This document shows positions 1 to 8,522 of a stretch of DNA of 64,000 nt, piece by piece (position 1 is the first letter of the stretch; each line of letters starts with the position of its first letter). Both the position numbers and the translations under genes were made by a program. The notes below the pieces were generated by a model. That model did not search any database. It had not been told where the DNA came from and saw nothing but the letters and a program-made list of their open reading frames with translations. The stretch is from assembly GCF_016774335.1 (NCBI RefSeq), contig NZ_JAETWA010000041.1:164523-228522 (forward strand), written 5' to 3'. This DNA comes from Luteimonas saliphila. GTDB taxonomy: Bacteria; Pseudomonadota; Gammaproteobacteria; Xanthomonadales; Xanthomonadaceae.

Positions 1-366
1 CGGCGGCGCCGGTTCGCGCGCATCGATCCGCCACGGGTGGCGCGCGACGACCTCGCCGCCGTCGAGGAACTCGATCTCGAGCGCGCCCGGCACCGTGTCG
101 TCGCCGATCTCGACGGTGACGAACAGGTAGTTGGGATTGCCGGTCGTCTGCACCTCGACGATGCGCAGGCCCGGATGCGACAGGCGCGGCGACAGCGACG
201 CGATCCCGCGACCATGCACCATCAGCTCGACCTGGCGGTACTGCATGCCGACCCACCAGTTGCCCGGTTCGAGCCGCTCGATGGTGGTTGCGCCCGCCGG
301 CACGATCGCTGTCAGCAGCAGCGCGCAGCCCAGCATTGCCAGCCGAATCAGCCTCATCTTCTTCAT
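1..366 (-). CDS. Alpha-amylase family protein, N-terminal part (cyclomaltodextrinase-type N domain), partial
   Basis: The gene reads leftward from ATG at 366 and runs off the window, so only about 122 residues are visible. They show a signal peptide (basic start MKKMRLIR, then hydrophobic [18 protein letters not shown]), followed by a beta-sandwich-like segment with EPGNWWVGM and [10 protein letters not shown]. That pattern is characteristic of the cyclomaltodextrinase N-terminal domain (PF09087) of exported GH13 alpha-amylases in Xanthomonas relatives. The family degrades maltodextrins or cyclodextrins in the periplasm. The catalytic barrel lies outside the window, so the activity is inferred. 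It diverges from gshA across a 228-base gap. Confidence 0.75.
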   Translation of the reverse strand, partial: MKKMRLIRLAMLGCALLLTAIVPAGATTIERLEPGNWWVGMQYRQVELMVHGRGIASLSPRLSHPGLRIVEVQTTGNPNYLFVTVEIGDDTVPGALEIEFLDGGEVVARHPWRIDAREPAPP

Positions 367-530
367 TTCCCCGCCAGCGATGCCGGCGAGGCTACAGGCG
401 CGCGCGAAGGCCGGGCAACACGTGCGTGGATGAATTCGTATGCATTGGGTGGCGTGGCCGCGCCGCATCGCGCGCACCGGTGGCGCGCCTGCGTTCCAGC
501 CCCGGAATGCCGCATGCCGCGCCGGCGTTC

Positions 531-536
531 TATAGT
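531..536 (+). promoter_or_regulatory. Possible -10 element for gshA
   Basis: TATAGT lies 58 bases upstream of the gshA ATG in otherwise GC-rich sequence and is one mismatch from TATAAT. No convincing -35 hexamer is visible at the usual spacing, so this is a weak positional prediction. Confidence 0.35.
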
Positions 537-594
537 GCCGCCTCGCGAACGCCGGCCGTCCGGGCCGGGCGCCTCCATCCGTCCGAGCGCCCCC

Positions 595-1959
595 ATGTCG
601 AGTCCCAGCCACGCCGGCGACACGCCGATCACCCACCGCGACCAGCTGGTGGCGGTGCTCGCATCGGGCGAAAAGTCGATCGAAGACTGGCGCATCGGCA
701 CCGAGCACGAGAAGTTCGGCTTCCGCTTCGACGACCTGAGGCCGCCGCCGTTCGAGGGCGAGCGCGGCATCGAGGCGCTGCTCGAGGGACTGACCCGTTT
801 CGACTGGCAGGCGGTGCAGGAACATGGCAACACCATCGCCCTGCTCAAGGATGGCGCTTCGGTCACGTTGGAACCGGCGGGGCAGCTGGAGCTGTCGGGC
901 GCGCCGCTGGTCGACATCCACGAAACCTGCCGCGAGGTCGGCAGCCACCTGCGCGAGGTCAAGGCGGTCGCCGACGAACTGCGCCTGGGCTTCCTCGGCA
1001 TGGGCTTCCAGCCCAAGTGGCGGCGCGCGGACATGCCGTGGATGCCCAAGGGCCGCTACCGGATCATGCGCGATTACATGCCCAAGGTCGGCCGGCTCGG
1101 CCTGGACATGATGACCCGCACCTGCACCGTCCAGGTCAACCTCGACTACGCGGACGAGGCGGACATGGTGAAGAAGTTCCGCGTCTCGCTCGCGTTGCAG
1201 CCGGTCGCCACCGCGCTGTTCGCCGATTCGCCCTTTACGGAAGGGCGTCCGAACGGCTACCTCAGCTACCGCTCGCACATCTGGACCGACACCGACCCCG
1301 GCCGCACCGGCATGCTCGACTTCGTGTTCGAGGACGGGTTCGGCTACGAGCGCTACGTCGACTACCTGCTCGACGTGCCGATGTACTTCTCCTATCGCGA
1401 CGGCGAATACATCGACGCCGCCGGCAAGTCGTTCCGCGATTTCCTCGCCGGCCGGCTCGACGTGCTCCCCGGCGCGCTGCCGAACCTGCGCGACTGGAAC
1501 GACCACATGACCACCGCCTTCCCGGAAGTGCGGCTGAAGAAGTACCTGGAGATGCGCGGCGCCGACGGCGGTCCCTGGAGCCGGCTGTGCGCGCTGCCTG
1601 CGTTCTGGGTCGGCCTGCTCTACGACGATGCGGCGCTCGACGCCGCGTGGGACCTGGTGAAGGACTTCAGCCGCGAGGAGCGCCACGCCCTGCGCGACGG
1701 CGTGCCCCGGCATGCGCTGGGCCTGCCGTTCCGCGGCGGCAGCGTGCGCGATCTGTCGCGAGCGGCGCTGGAGATCGCCGCCGCCGGCCTCGCGCGGCGC
1801 GCGCGCCACAACGCGGGCGGCGAGGACGAGCGCGAGTTCCTCACCCCGCTGCTGGAAGTGGTCGATGCCGGTCAGACGCCCGCCGAGCGCAAGCTGGCGC
1901 TGTTCCACGGGCCATGGCAGGGCGACATCGACCACGTGTTCCGGGAGTTCGCGTACTGA
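595..1959 (+). CDS. gshA: Glutamate-cysteine ligase (plant/proteobacterial type)
   Basis: Gamma-glutamylcysteine synthetase, the first and limiting step of glutathione synthesis: ATP-dependent ligation of L-glutamate and L-cysteine in the cytosol. The 454-residue length and motifs ([10 protein letters not shown] near residue 30, [13 protein letters not shown] near 97, then [11 protein letters not shown] and MPKGRYRIM) match the GCS2-like plant-type family used by alphaproteobacteria and xanthomonads instead of the E. coli enzyme. The frame is open far upstream, but family similarity begins just after [18 protein letters not shown], so ATG 595 is chosen. A TATAGT lies 58 bases upstream. The product supplies glutathione for the FrmA/FghA system and Grx4 elsewhere in this window. 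Confidence 0.93.
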   Translation: MSSPSHAGDTPITHRDQLVAVLASGEKSIEDWRIGTEHEKFGFRFDDLRPPPFEGERGIEALLEGLTRFDWQAVQEHGNTIALLKDGASVTLEPAGQLELSGAPLVDIHETCREVGSHLREVKAVADELRLGFLGMGFQPKWRRADMPWMPKGRYRIMRDYMPKVGRLGLDMMTRTCTVQVNLDYADEADMVKKFRVSLALQPVATALFADSPFTEGRPNGYLSYRSHIWTDTDPGRTGMLDFVFEDGFGYERYVDYLLDVPMYFSYRDGEYIDAAGKSFRDFLAGRLDVLPGALPNLRDWNDHMTTAFPEVRLKKYLEMRGADGGPWSRLCALPAFWVGLLYDDAALDAAWDLVKDFSREERHALRDGVPRHALGLPFRGGSVRDLSRAALEIAAAGLARRARHNAGGEDEREFLTPLLEVVDAGQTPAERKLALFHGPWQGDIDHVFREFAY

Positions 1960-2008
1960 TTCGCGCGCAGGTTGGCGCGTGAGGGGTGGCTTGCCCCGCG
2001 AAGCTTGC

Positions 2009-2233
2009 CATCCCGAGCGCAGCGAGGATGTGGTTTCCGGCGAATCGCGCCTGAAGGCGCTCCTACGGTTTGCCCACGTCCCCTGACCCGACCCCACACT
2101 GCAGCTCGCAGCACCCGAACGCTCCTGTAGGAGCGCCTTCAGGCGCGAACGCGGATCGATCCAATCCAGTGCCGCGCAGCGCCTGCAGTCGCACCGTGAA
2201 TCGGAGACCAGATCCCTCGCTGCGCTCGGGATG
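2009..2233. repeat. Nested inverted repeats between gshA and ppc (MITE-like, contains a REP pair)
   Basis: The 510-base gap between gshA and the ppc start has no gene. It holds an outer inverted pair, CATCCCGAGCGCAGCGAGG at 2009-2027 and its exact complement at 2215-2233. Nested inside is an inverted pair of the REP family GTAGGAGCGCCTTCAGGCGC, leftward copy at 2045-2066 and rightward copy at 2127-2148. The nesting looks like a small non-autonomous element or a REP doublet inside one. The rest of the gap shows nothing else recognisable. Confidence 0.75.
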
Positions 2234-2469
2234 ACACACACACAATGGGATGACGAGTCCGGGCGGGTGACATACCGCCGCCGCTGCGGTCGCCCGTCAG
2301 TTGGCGGTTGGCGTCGTACCTGCCGACACTCGTGTCGCTTCAGTCCGGGCCTTCCCCGCCATTGCGAGACGTGGCGGGCGCGTCCTGCCAGACGGGACGT
2401 GGGCAGGACCGACGGTTGCGCCGGCAACGGATGCTGCACTGCGGCAGGAAACGCGCTAACGTCTTGCGG

Positions 2470-5187
2470 ATGAATATTCCCGACGGCCCGCTGCGCGACC
2501 AACTCGAATTCGCCGAGACCGACGCCCTGCTGCGCGACGACGTGCGCCAGCTCGGGACGCTGGTCGGAGAGGTGCTGGCCGAGCAGGGTTCGCCGGCGCT
2601 GCTGGCCGAAGTGGAGGGCATCCGCCGCGCCGCGATCGCGCGACGCGAGCAGGGCCTGCCGGTCGATGCGCTGGTCGAGGAGATGGCCCGGGTGCCGCTG
2701 ACCGATGCCGAGGCCGTGGTGCGCGCGTTCTCGACCTACTTCGGCGCGATCAACCTCGCCGAGCGCGTGCACCGCATCCGTCGCCGCCGCGACTACGAGC
2801 GCAGCAGCGACCAGCCGCAGCCGGGTGGCTTCGAGGCCGTGCTGCGCGACCTGCGCGACGATGGCGTCAGCTTCGAAGAACTCGTCGCCACGTTGCCGCG
2901 GCTGTGGGTCGAACCGGTGTTCACCGCGCATCCCACCGAGGCGGTACGCCGGGTGATGCTGGAGAAGGAGCGCGAGATCGTCGAACGGCTGGTCGAGGAC
3001 ATCGACCGCACGCGCACGCCGGTGGAGCGCCGCGCCGCGCTCGAACGCATCCGCCTATCGCTCACCGCGGGCTGGCAGACCAGCGACACGCCTGCGCACA
3101 AGCCCACGGTCGCCGACGAGGTGGAACACGTCGGCTACTACCTGGCGAACATGCTCTACCGCGTGGTGCCGGTGTACTACGAGGCCTTCGCCGATGCGGT
3201 GGAGGCGGTGTACGGGCGCCGCATCACCCTGCCGCAGGTGCTGCGCTTCGGCACCTGGGTGGGCGGCGACATGGACGGCAACCCCAACGTCAACGCCGGG
3301 ACCATCCGCGCCGCGCTCGACGCGCAGCGGGCGCAGGCGATCGCGCAGTACCGCGCCGACCTGCGCGCACTGGGCAACACGCTCACCCAGTCGCAGGGCC
3401 GGGTGGAAGTGGACGCGGCAGTGCTCGCGCGCATCGACGACTACATTACCCGGCTGCCGCAGGCGGCGTCGCGGCTGCGGCCGCGCCTGGCCGACATGCC
3501 CTACCGGCGCCTGATCGACCTGATGAAGGCGCGCCTCGCGCTCGCCGCCGAATCGGATGCGTCGGGCTACGCCGGCGCACGCGAGTTCATCTCCGATCTA
3601 GAGCTGATCGACGCCAGCCTGCTGCACCACCGCGGCGAGCACGCCGGGCGCTTCGCCTTGCAGCGCGTGCTGTGGCGCGCGCGCACCTTCGGCTTCCACC
3701 TCGCCGCGCTCGACCTGCGCCAGGACTCGGCGGTCCACGATGCCGCGCTCGCCGACCTGCTCGACGACGGCGACTGGGCCGCACGCGAGCCCGCCGACCG
3801 CACCTCGCGCCTGCGGGCGCTGCTCGACAAGCCGCCGTCCGCGCCGCGTGCGCCCGGCGACGTGCTGGCGTCCACGCTCGACGTATTCCGCACCGTGCTC
3901 GACCTGCGTCGCAGCCATGGCGTCGCCGCGATCGGCCTGTACATCATCAGCATGAGCCGCAGCGCGGCCGACGCACTGGCGGTCCTGGCGCTGGCGCGCG
4001 TGGCCGGCTGCGTCGAGGACGGCACGGTGCCGCTGGACGTCTCGCCGCTGTTCGAAACCGTCGATGACCTCAAGGCCGCGCCCGGCGTGATGCGTTCGCT
4101 GTTCGAGGATCCGGCCTATCGTTGCCACCTGGCGGCGCGCGGCGACGAGCAGACGGTGATGCTGGGCTACTCCGACAGCGCCAAGGACGGCGGCCTGTTC
4201 GCCTCGCGCTGGGCGCTTCAGCGCACCCAGGTGGAGCTGACCGCACTGGCCAACGAGTTCGGCGTGCGGATCATGTTCTTCCACGGCCGCGGCGGCTCGG
4301 TCAGCCGCGGCGGCGGCAAGACCGAGCGCGCGGTCATCGCCGCGCCGCGCGGCTCGGTGAACGGCTCGATGCGCGTCACCGAGCAGGGCGAGGTGATCCA
4401 CCGCAAGTACGGCATCCGCGCGCTGGCGCTGCGCAACCTGGAGCAGACCACCGGCGCGGTGCTGCGCGCCACCCTGCGTCCGCGTCCGCGCGATCCGCGC
4501 GAGGAATCCTGGAAGGAGATGGCGAAGGCGCTGGCCGAGGCCTCGCGCTCGCACTACCGCGCGCTGGTGCACGAGCATCCCGACTTTCCCGACTATTTCC
4601 GCGCCGCCACGCCGGTGGACGTGATCGAACGCCTGCAGATCGGCTCGCGTCCTTCGCGCCGGCGCGAGGGCGGCATCGACAACCTGCGCGCGATCCCGTG
4701 GGTATTCGCCTGGTCGCAGAACCGCTCCGGCCTCACCGGCTGGTACGGCATCGGCCACGCGCTGTGCCAGGGCGTGCAGCGCCACGGCCAGGACGCGATA
4801 GCCGAGATGGCGCGCGACTGGCCGTTCTTCGCCGCGGTGCTCGACGACGTCGAGATGCTGCTGGCCAAATCCGACCTCGCCATCTTCGAGCGCTATTCGC
4901 AGCTGGCGGGCCCGCTGCACGACACCTTCCACCCGGGCATCGCCGAGGAGTTCCTGCGCACCTGCGACGCGATCCTGCTGCTCAAGCAGCGCGACCGGAT
5001 CCTCGCAGACGACTACCGCCTGCGGCTCTCGATCCGCCTGCGCAACCCCTACGTCGATCCACTGAGCCTGCTGCAGGTCGAACTGCTCAAGCGCTGGCGC
5101 GAGGGTGGCCGCGAGGACGACGGCCTGCTGCGCGCGCTGGTCTCCACGGTCAACGGCATCTCGGCGGGAATCCAGAACACCGGTTGA
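2470..5187 (+). CDS. ppc: Phosphoenolpyruvate carboxylase
   Basis: Carboxylates phosphoenolpyruvate with bicarbonate to oxaloacetate, the anaplerotic supply for the TCA cycle. The 905-residue product carries all signature motifs: VFTAHPTE near residues 149-156 (catalytic His), MLGYSDSAKDGG near 564-575, and the glycine-rich FHGRGGSVSRGGG near 603-615. The carboxy end FRNPY..PLS..Q.ELL..WR and terminal NGI-AGIQNTG are typical. ATG 2470 (MNIPDGPLRDQL) is preferred to an in-frame ATG at 2431 because family similarity starts here. A repeat-bearing gap separates it from gshA, so it is probably monocistronic. Confidence 0.97.
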   Translation: MNIPDGPLRDQLEFAETDALLRDDVRQLGTLVGEVLAEQGSPALLAEVEGIRRAAIARREQGLPVDALVEEMARVPLTDAEAVVRAFSTYFGAINLAERVHRIRRRRDYERSSDQPQPGGFEAVLRDLRDDGVSFEELVATLPRLWVEPVFTAHPTEAVRRVMLEKEREIVERLVEDIDRTRTPVERRAALERIRLSLTAGWQTSDTPAHKPTVADEVEHVGYYLANMLYRVVPVYYEAFADAVEAVYGRRITLPQVLRFGTWVGGDMDGNPNVNAGTIRAALDAQRAQAIAQYRADLRALGNTLTQSQGRVEVDAAVLARIDDYITRLPQAASRLRPRLADMPYRRLIDLMKARLALAAESDASGYAGAREFISDLELIDASLLHHRGEHAGRFALQRVLWRARTFGFHLAALDLRQDSAVHDAALADLLDDGDWAAREPADRTSRLRALLDKPPSAPRAPGDVLASTLDVFRTVLDLRRSHGVAAIGLYIISMSRSAADALAVLALARVAGCVEDGTVPLDVSPLFETVDDLKAAPGVMRSLFEDPAYRCHLAARGDEQTVMLGYSDSAKDGGLFASRWALQRTQVELTALANEFGVRIMFFHGRGGSVSRGGGKTERAVIAAPRGSVNGSMRVTEQGEVIHRKYGIRALALRNLEQTTGAVLRATLRPRPRDPREESWKEMAKALAEASRSHYRALVHEHPDFPDYFRAATPVDVIERLQIGSRPSRRREGGIDNLRAIPWVFAWSQNRSGLTGWYGIGHALCQGVQRHGQDAIAEMARDWPFFAAVLDDVEMLLAKSDLAIFERYSQLAGPLHDTFHPGIAEEFLRTCDAILLLKQRDRILADDYRLRLSIRLRNPYVDPLSLLQVELLKRWREGGREDDGLLRALVSTVNGISAGIQNTG

Positions 5188-5224
5188 GTCCGCGCAGGCC
5201 GGCGGCGAGGCGGGCATCGCACCG

Positions 5225-6067
5225 CTAGAAACTGCTGTTGCCGCCGATATCGGCGCAGTTCGCGATCGGCGTGGCGAATCCGCCCACGAGGTTGTCGCGG
5301 CACTGCGCGTCACCACCGGAAGTGGCGAGGATGCCGGTGCCGCTGGTCGACCCGTCCGAGACCACCTGGTTGCCGCTGATGCGTCCGGCGACATTGGCGA
5401 GGATGCCGATGGCCGAACCGGTGCCGCTTGCCGCCAGGCCGCGGACCCGGTTGCCGGTGGCACGGCCGCCGAACAGGGTGATGCCGGTGGTGCTGGCATC
5501 GGGCTGCACCGCGAACACGCCGGAGACCACGTTGTCGACGACCTCGGCATCGCCGACGAAGAGACCGTAGCCGCTGGCCTGCCCCGTCCCGCCGCCCGTG
5601 TCGTGGACGCGGTTGCGGCGGACGACGTTGCGCTCGCCATTGACCCGGATGCCGCCGTACAGGTTGTCGTCGAGGCGGTTGTCCTCCACCACGTGCTCTC
5701 CGCCATTGTCGAGGTTGATGCCGATCAGGAAGCCGCGCACGGTGCAGCGGCGCACGACCGTGTTGCGGCGCGACGATGCGCGGATCCCGGTCGCCCGCGA
5801 CGACGGGCCGGCCGCGAGGCCGCCCAGCTTGAAATCGTTGCAATGCAGCGCCACGCCGTCGGCGGCGATGGTGATCGCCGCGCCCTCCGAGATCGCCGTC
5901 GACAGGTCGCGGCGCAGGCACCACACGCCGGGGGCGGAAATCGTCGCCGGCACGCTGTCGACGAAACCGGTGCAGGTGGCGGACGCCTCCGCGCGCGCGC
6001 CGGTCGACGCGCCCGCGAGGACGCACGAGAGCAGCAGCGGGGCCCAGCAGGGCAGGATCGTCGGCAT
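5225..6067 (-). CDS. Secreted right-handed parallel beta-helix protein, paralogue A
   Basis: A 280-residue exported protein. It has a signal peptide (MPTILPCWAPLLLSCVLAGA...ARA), then a short module with CTGFVDSVPATI..GVWCLRRDLSTAI, CNDFKLGGLAAG, and about eight short strands of the kind seen in PbH1 repeats (VVRRCTVRGF, VVEDNRLDDN, VVRRNRVHDT, VVDNVVSGVF), ending in CADIGGNSSF. This is the fold of pectate-lyase-like and adhesin-type proteins. No polysaccharide-lyase catalytic motif is recognisable, so substrate and role are unknown. It is the last of three tandem paralogues (B and C upstream); the A-B gap is 35 bases, suggesting one operon. Four cysteines near the ends could form disulfides. 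Confidence 0.85.
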   Translation of the reverse strand: MPTILPCWAPLLLSCVLAGASTGARAEASATCTGFVDSVPATISAPGVWCLRRDLSTAISEGAAITIAADGVALHCNDFKLGGLAAGPSSRATGIRASSRRNTVVRRCTVRGFLIGINLDNGGEHVVEDNRLDDNLYGGIRVNGERNVVRRNRVHDTGGGTGQASGYGLFVGDAEVVDNVVSGVFAVQPDASTTGITLFGGRATGNRVRGLAASGTGSAIGILANVAGRISGNQVVSDGSTSGTGILATSGGDAQCRDNLVGGFATPIANCADIGGNSSF

Positions 6068-6102
6068 GGAGGTTCCTCGATGGAGAGTGCGTCGGGCGGC
6101 GG

Positions 6103-6785
6103 CTAGAACGTCAGGTTGCCGCCGCCGTCCCGGCAGGTCAGGTACTGGTTGTAGGCGAAGCCACCGACGGTGTTGCCACTGCACAGCGTGGAGCTGTCGG
6201 AGTCGCCCTGGACGCCGACGCCGTAATGGGACCAGACCCCGGACACCAGGTTGCCGACGACGTCGGCGCCGTGGGCGCTGATCCCGCGGCTGGAGTTCGA
6301 ACCCGGTCTGCCGCCGGTGCCGTACACCACGTTGTCGCGCACCACGCTCCTGCCGCCCACGAAATCGATGCCGGTTTCGCGGCTGCCGTCGATCCGTTGC
6401 GCTCCAGCACCGCGGCTTCGCCCCCGAGCATGCGGATGCCGACCCGGAAGCCGCGGATGCCGCAGTTGCGGATGACGATGCGGTCGCGTTGCGAGGCATC
6501 CACGCCGCGGGCATCGGTCGCCGGGCCCGCGCCGAGCCCGCCGATCTTGAAGCCGTTGCAGTCGAGCGTGACGTCGTCGGTCGCCACCACGATCGCGCTG
6601 CCGCTGGCCTGCTGCGTGGTCAGGTCGCCGCGCAGGCACCACACGCCCGGGGAGGCGATCACTGCCGGCACGCTGTCGACGAAGCCGGTGCAGCTCGCGT
6701 GCGTGTCTGCCTGCGTGGTTCCGGGCATCGAGCAGAGTCCCACCGTGGCGATCAGCACGAACGCGACATGGCGGAGGTGGCGCAT
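6103..6785 (-). pseudogene. Secreted beta-helix protein, paralogue B, broken by a one-base frameshift
   Basis: It begins at ATG 6785 with a signal peptide (MRHLRHVAFVLIATVGLCSM...QA) and the family module CTGFVDSVPAVI..GVWCLRGDLTTQ and CNGFKIGGLGAG. After ...GGEAAVLER the reading continues in a different frame as RIDGSRETGIDFVGGRSVVRDN through to CRDGGGNLTF at 6103. Adding one base near 6398 restores a 227-residue protein whose joint reads ERNRIDGS, as expected from the paralogues (RRNRV, QRNRV). Both halves keep normal codon character, so this is a recent mutation or a sequence error. Even when restored it is about 50 residues shorter than A and C, roughly two helix turns. Confidence 0.8.
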
Positions 6786-6811
6786 GGTGGTCTCCCGGGC
6801 CGGGCGCGTGG

Positions 6812-7654
6812 TCAGAAGTGGGTGTTGCCGCCGATGTCGGTGCAGGCGCGCACCGCGATCGAGAAGCCGCCGGTCTGGTTGCCCGCGCAGTGGCTGCTGC
6901 CGGCGAGCGTGTCGTTGTTGCCGTAGATCGCGAAGCCATCGATCGCCGGGCTCGCGACCACGTGGTTGTCGCTGATCCGGCCCATCACCGTCGCCCAGAT
7001 CCCGTACCCGCTCCAGCCGGTGAGTCCGCGCACGCTGTTGCCGCGGACCACCACGCCCGCGCCGCCGGCCTCGATCCCGAACACGCTGCCGTCGGCCCCG
7101 TGCGCGGTGAACACGCCGGCGACGAGGTTGTCGAGGACGTCGGCATCGCGGGTGTTGATGGCCGTCGTCCTCCAGTAGCCGCCGCCGGTGTCGAACACGC
7201 GGTTGCGTTGCACCACGCTGTTCTCGCCGTAGACGCTGATCCCGGAGATCAGGCTGTTGTCGGCGAGATTGTCCTCGACCAGGTGGCCCGCGTCCCCGTC
7301 GAGGTTGATGCCGGTGTGAAAGCCCCGAAACGCGCAGCGGCGCACGCCGATGTTCTGCCGGTTGACGGCGCGGATCCCGCTCGCGAGCGAGGCGTTGCCC
7401 GCCGCCAGGCCGCCGATCTTGAAGTCGTTGCAGTCGATGGTGACGTTGTTGGTGTTGACGGTGATCGCCGCGCCGCTGGTGATCGCGGTGGACAGGTCCT
7501 GGCGCAGGCACCAGACGCCCTGGGTGGTGATCGTCGCCGGCAGCGTGGTGATGAACCCCTGGCAGGTATTGAAGGTCTCCGCGCGCGCCTGGTGCGGGAG
7601 GACGGGCAGGCCGGCCCACAGCAGGGCGGCGAGCGGCAGGAAGCGCAGGGACAT
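6812..7654 (-). CDS. Secreted right-handed parallel beta-helix protein, paralogue C
   Basis: First gene of the three-gene beta-helix cluster and the same length as paralogue A (280 residues). Signal peptide MSLRFLPLAALLWAGLPVLPHQARA, then CQGFITTLPATI..GVWCLRQDLSTAI, CNDFKIGGLAAG, repeats such as VRRCAFRGF, VQRNRVFDT and VVVRGNSVRGL, and a terminal CTDIGGNTHF matching A. The internal repeats are divergent while the amino-terminal module and the C-D/R-x-GGN end are conserved, suggesting that diversification is concentrated in the helix turns. A perfect 14-base palindrome lies 16 bases before the start. It diverges from the ECF sigma/kinase pair. Function unknown; a surface or matrix role is a guess. 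Confidence 0.85.
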   Translation of the reverse strand: MSLRFLPLAALLWAGLPVLPHQARAETFNTCQGFITTLPATITTQGVWCLRQDLSTAITSGAAITVNTNNVTIDCNDFKIGGLAAGNASLASGIRAVNRQNIGVRRCAFRGFHTGINLDGDAGHLVEDNLADNSLISGISVYGENSVVQRNRVFDTGGGYWRTTAINTRDADVLDNLVAGVFTAHGADGSVFGIEAGGAGVVVRGNSVRGLTGWSGYGIWATVMGRISDNHVVASPAIDGFAIYGNNDTLAGSSHCAGNQTGGFSIAVRACTDIGGNTHF

Positions 7655-7958
7655 GGCGGATCTCCAGGACGTGCCGCGGCACGCTGCCGGCGGGTTCGGG
7701 GAAAGCTCATCGAAGAAGGGGCGTCCGACAGGACGCGCCGGAGCGCGCCCCTGAAAGCGGGGCCGGGGCGCGGCGCGGACTGGCCGCCGCGTCCGGCGTT
7801 GGCATGCCGGTCGCGCGCGCGCGACGGCGCGGCGGGGACCGCCAACCGCAGGCACGTGGCGGGCCGCTTGCGGTCGGACTGCCGGCCGGGCGGGACGGTA
7901 TGCGAAGATCGGGTGTCGTCGCGGACAGGGCCGCGTCGACGGAATCGGGGACGAGGTC
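7655..7958. promoter_or_regulatory. Divergent intergenic region between beta-helix cluster and ECF sigma gene
   Basis: This 304-base gene-free region separates two divergent units. It contains the perfect palindrome CGTGCCGCGGCACG at 7670-7683, just upstream of the beta-helix operon, which could be an operator or a leader hairpin. No standard -35/-10 pair stands out on either strand. The remainder is very GC-rich with no recognisable element. Confidence 0.4.
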
Positions 7959-8522
7959 ATGGCGGTCGATCCCGGCCCTGCGCCGGTCACGCAGTTGCTG
8001 CAGCGGGCGCGCGCGGGCGAAGCGGGCGCGATGGACCTCGCCTATGCCGCCGTCTACGACGAACTCAAGCGCGCCGCCCGACTGCAACTGCGGCGGCATC
8101 GCGACGCGTTCGAGACCACGGCGCTGGTGCACGAGGCCTACCTGAAGCTGGTCGGCGGCGCCCGCGTGTCCGCCAACGACCGCAACCACCTGCTGGCGCT
8201 GTCGGCGCGCGCGATGCGCCAGGTGCTGGTGGACCACGCGCGCATCGCCCATGCGCAGAAGCGTGGCGGCGGCGCGGCCGACGTGACCCTGACCGCGCGG
8301 CTGGGGTCGGACGAACGCAGCGTGGTCGAGGTGCTGGCGCTGGACGAACTGCTCGGGGCCTTGCACAGGATCGACGAACGCGCGGCGCAGATCGTCGAGT
8401 TGCGCTATTTCGGCGGCTACGAGGAGGCCGAGATCGCGCAGATGCTCGGGCTGAGCGATCGTACCGTGCGCCGCGACTGGCGCAAGGCGCGCGCGTTCCT
8501 GCTGGCCGAGCTGGCATCGTGA
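7959..8522 (+). CDS. ECF-type RNA polymerase sigma factor (kinase-associated subfamily)
   Basis: An alternative sigma factor of 187 residues. Region 2 includes FETTALVHEAYLKLV near residues 48-62 and RAMRQVLVDHARIAHAQKRGG near 88-108. Region 4 is an HTH, RAAQIVELRYFGGYEEAEIAQMLGLSDRTVRRDWRKARAFL. The long ALVHEAYLKL signature is that of the subfamily (TIGR02999-like) normally found beside a Hanks-type Ser/Thr kinase in place of an anti-sigma factor. Here the TGA overlaps the GTG of such a kinase by 4 bases (GTGA), supporting coupled translation. In this family, phosphorylation by the partner kinase is thought to control activity. Its targets are unknown; the divergent beta-helix genes are possible. 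Confidence 0.9.
   Translation: MAVDPGPAPVTQLLQRARAGEAGAMDLAYAAVYDELKRAARLQLRRHRDAFETTALVHEAYLKLVGGARVSANDRNHLLALSARAMRQVLVDHARIAHAQKRGGGAADVTLTARLGSDERSVVEVLALDELLGALHRIDERAAQIVELRYFGGYEEAEIAQMLGLSDRTVRRDWRKARAFLLAELAS

Noticed and set aside
37..594. Amino-terminal extension of gshA in the same frame
   Set aside because: It overlaps a convincing signal-peptide-bearing minus-strand gene, and the extra residues are low-complexity; family similarity begins after 595.
3598..5706. Long minus-strand open frame opposite ppc
   Set aside because: It is an antisense shadow in 70% GC DNA with low-complexity Arg/Ala/Val composition and no family features; ppc on the other strand is unambiguous.
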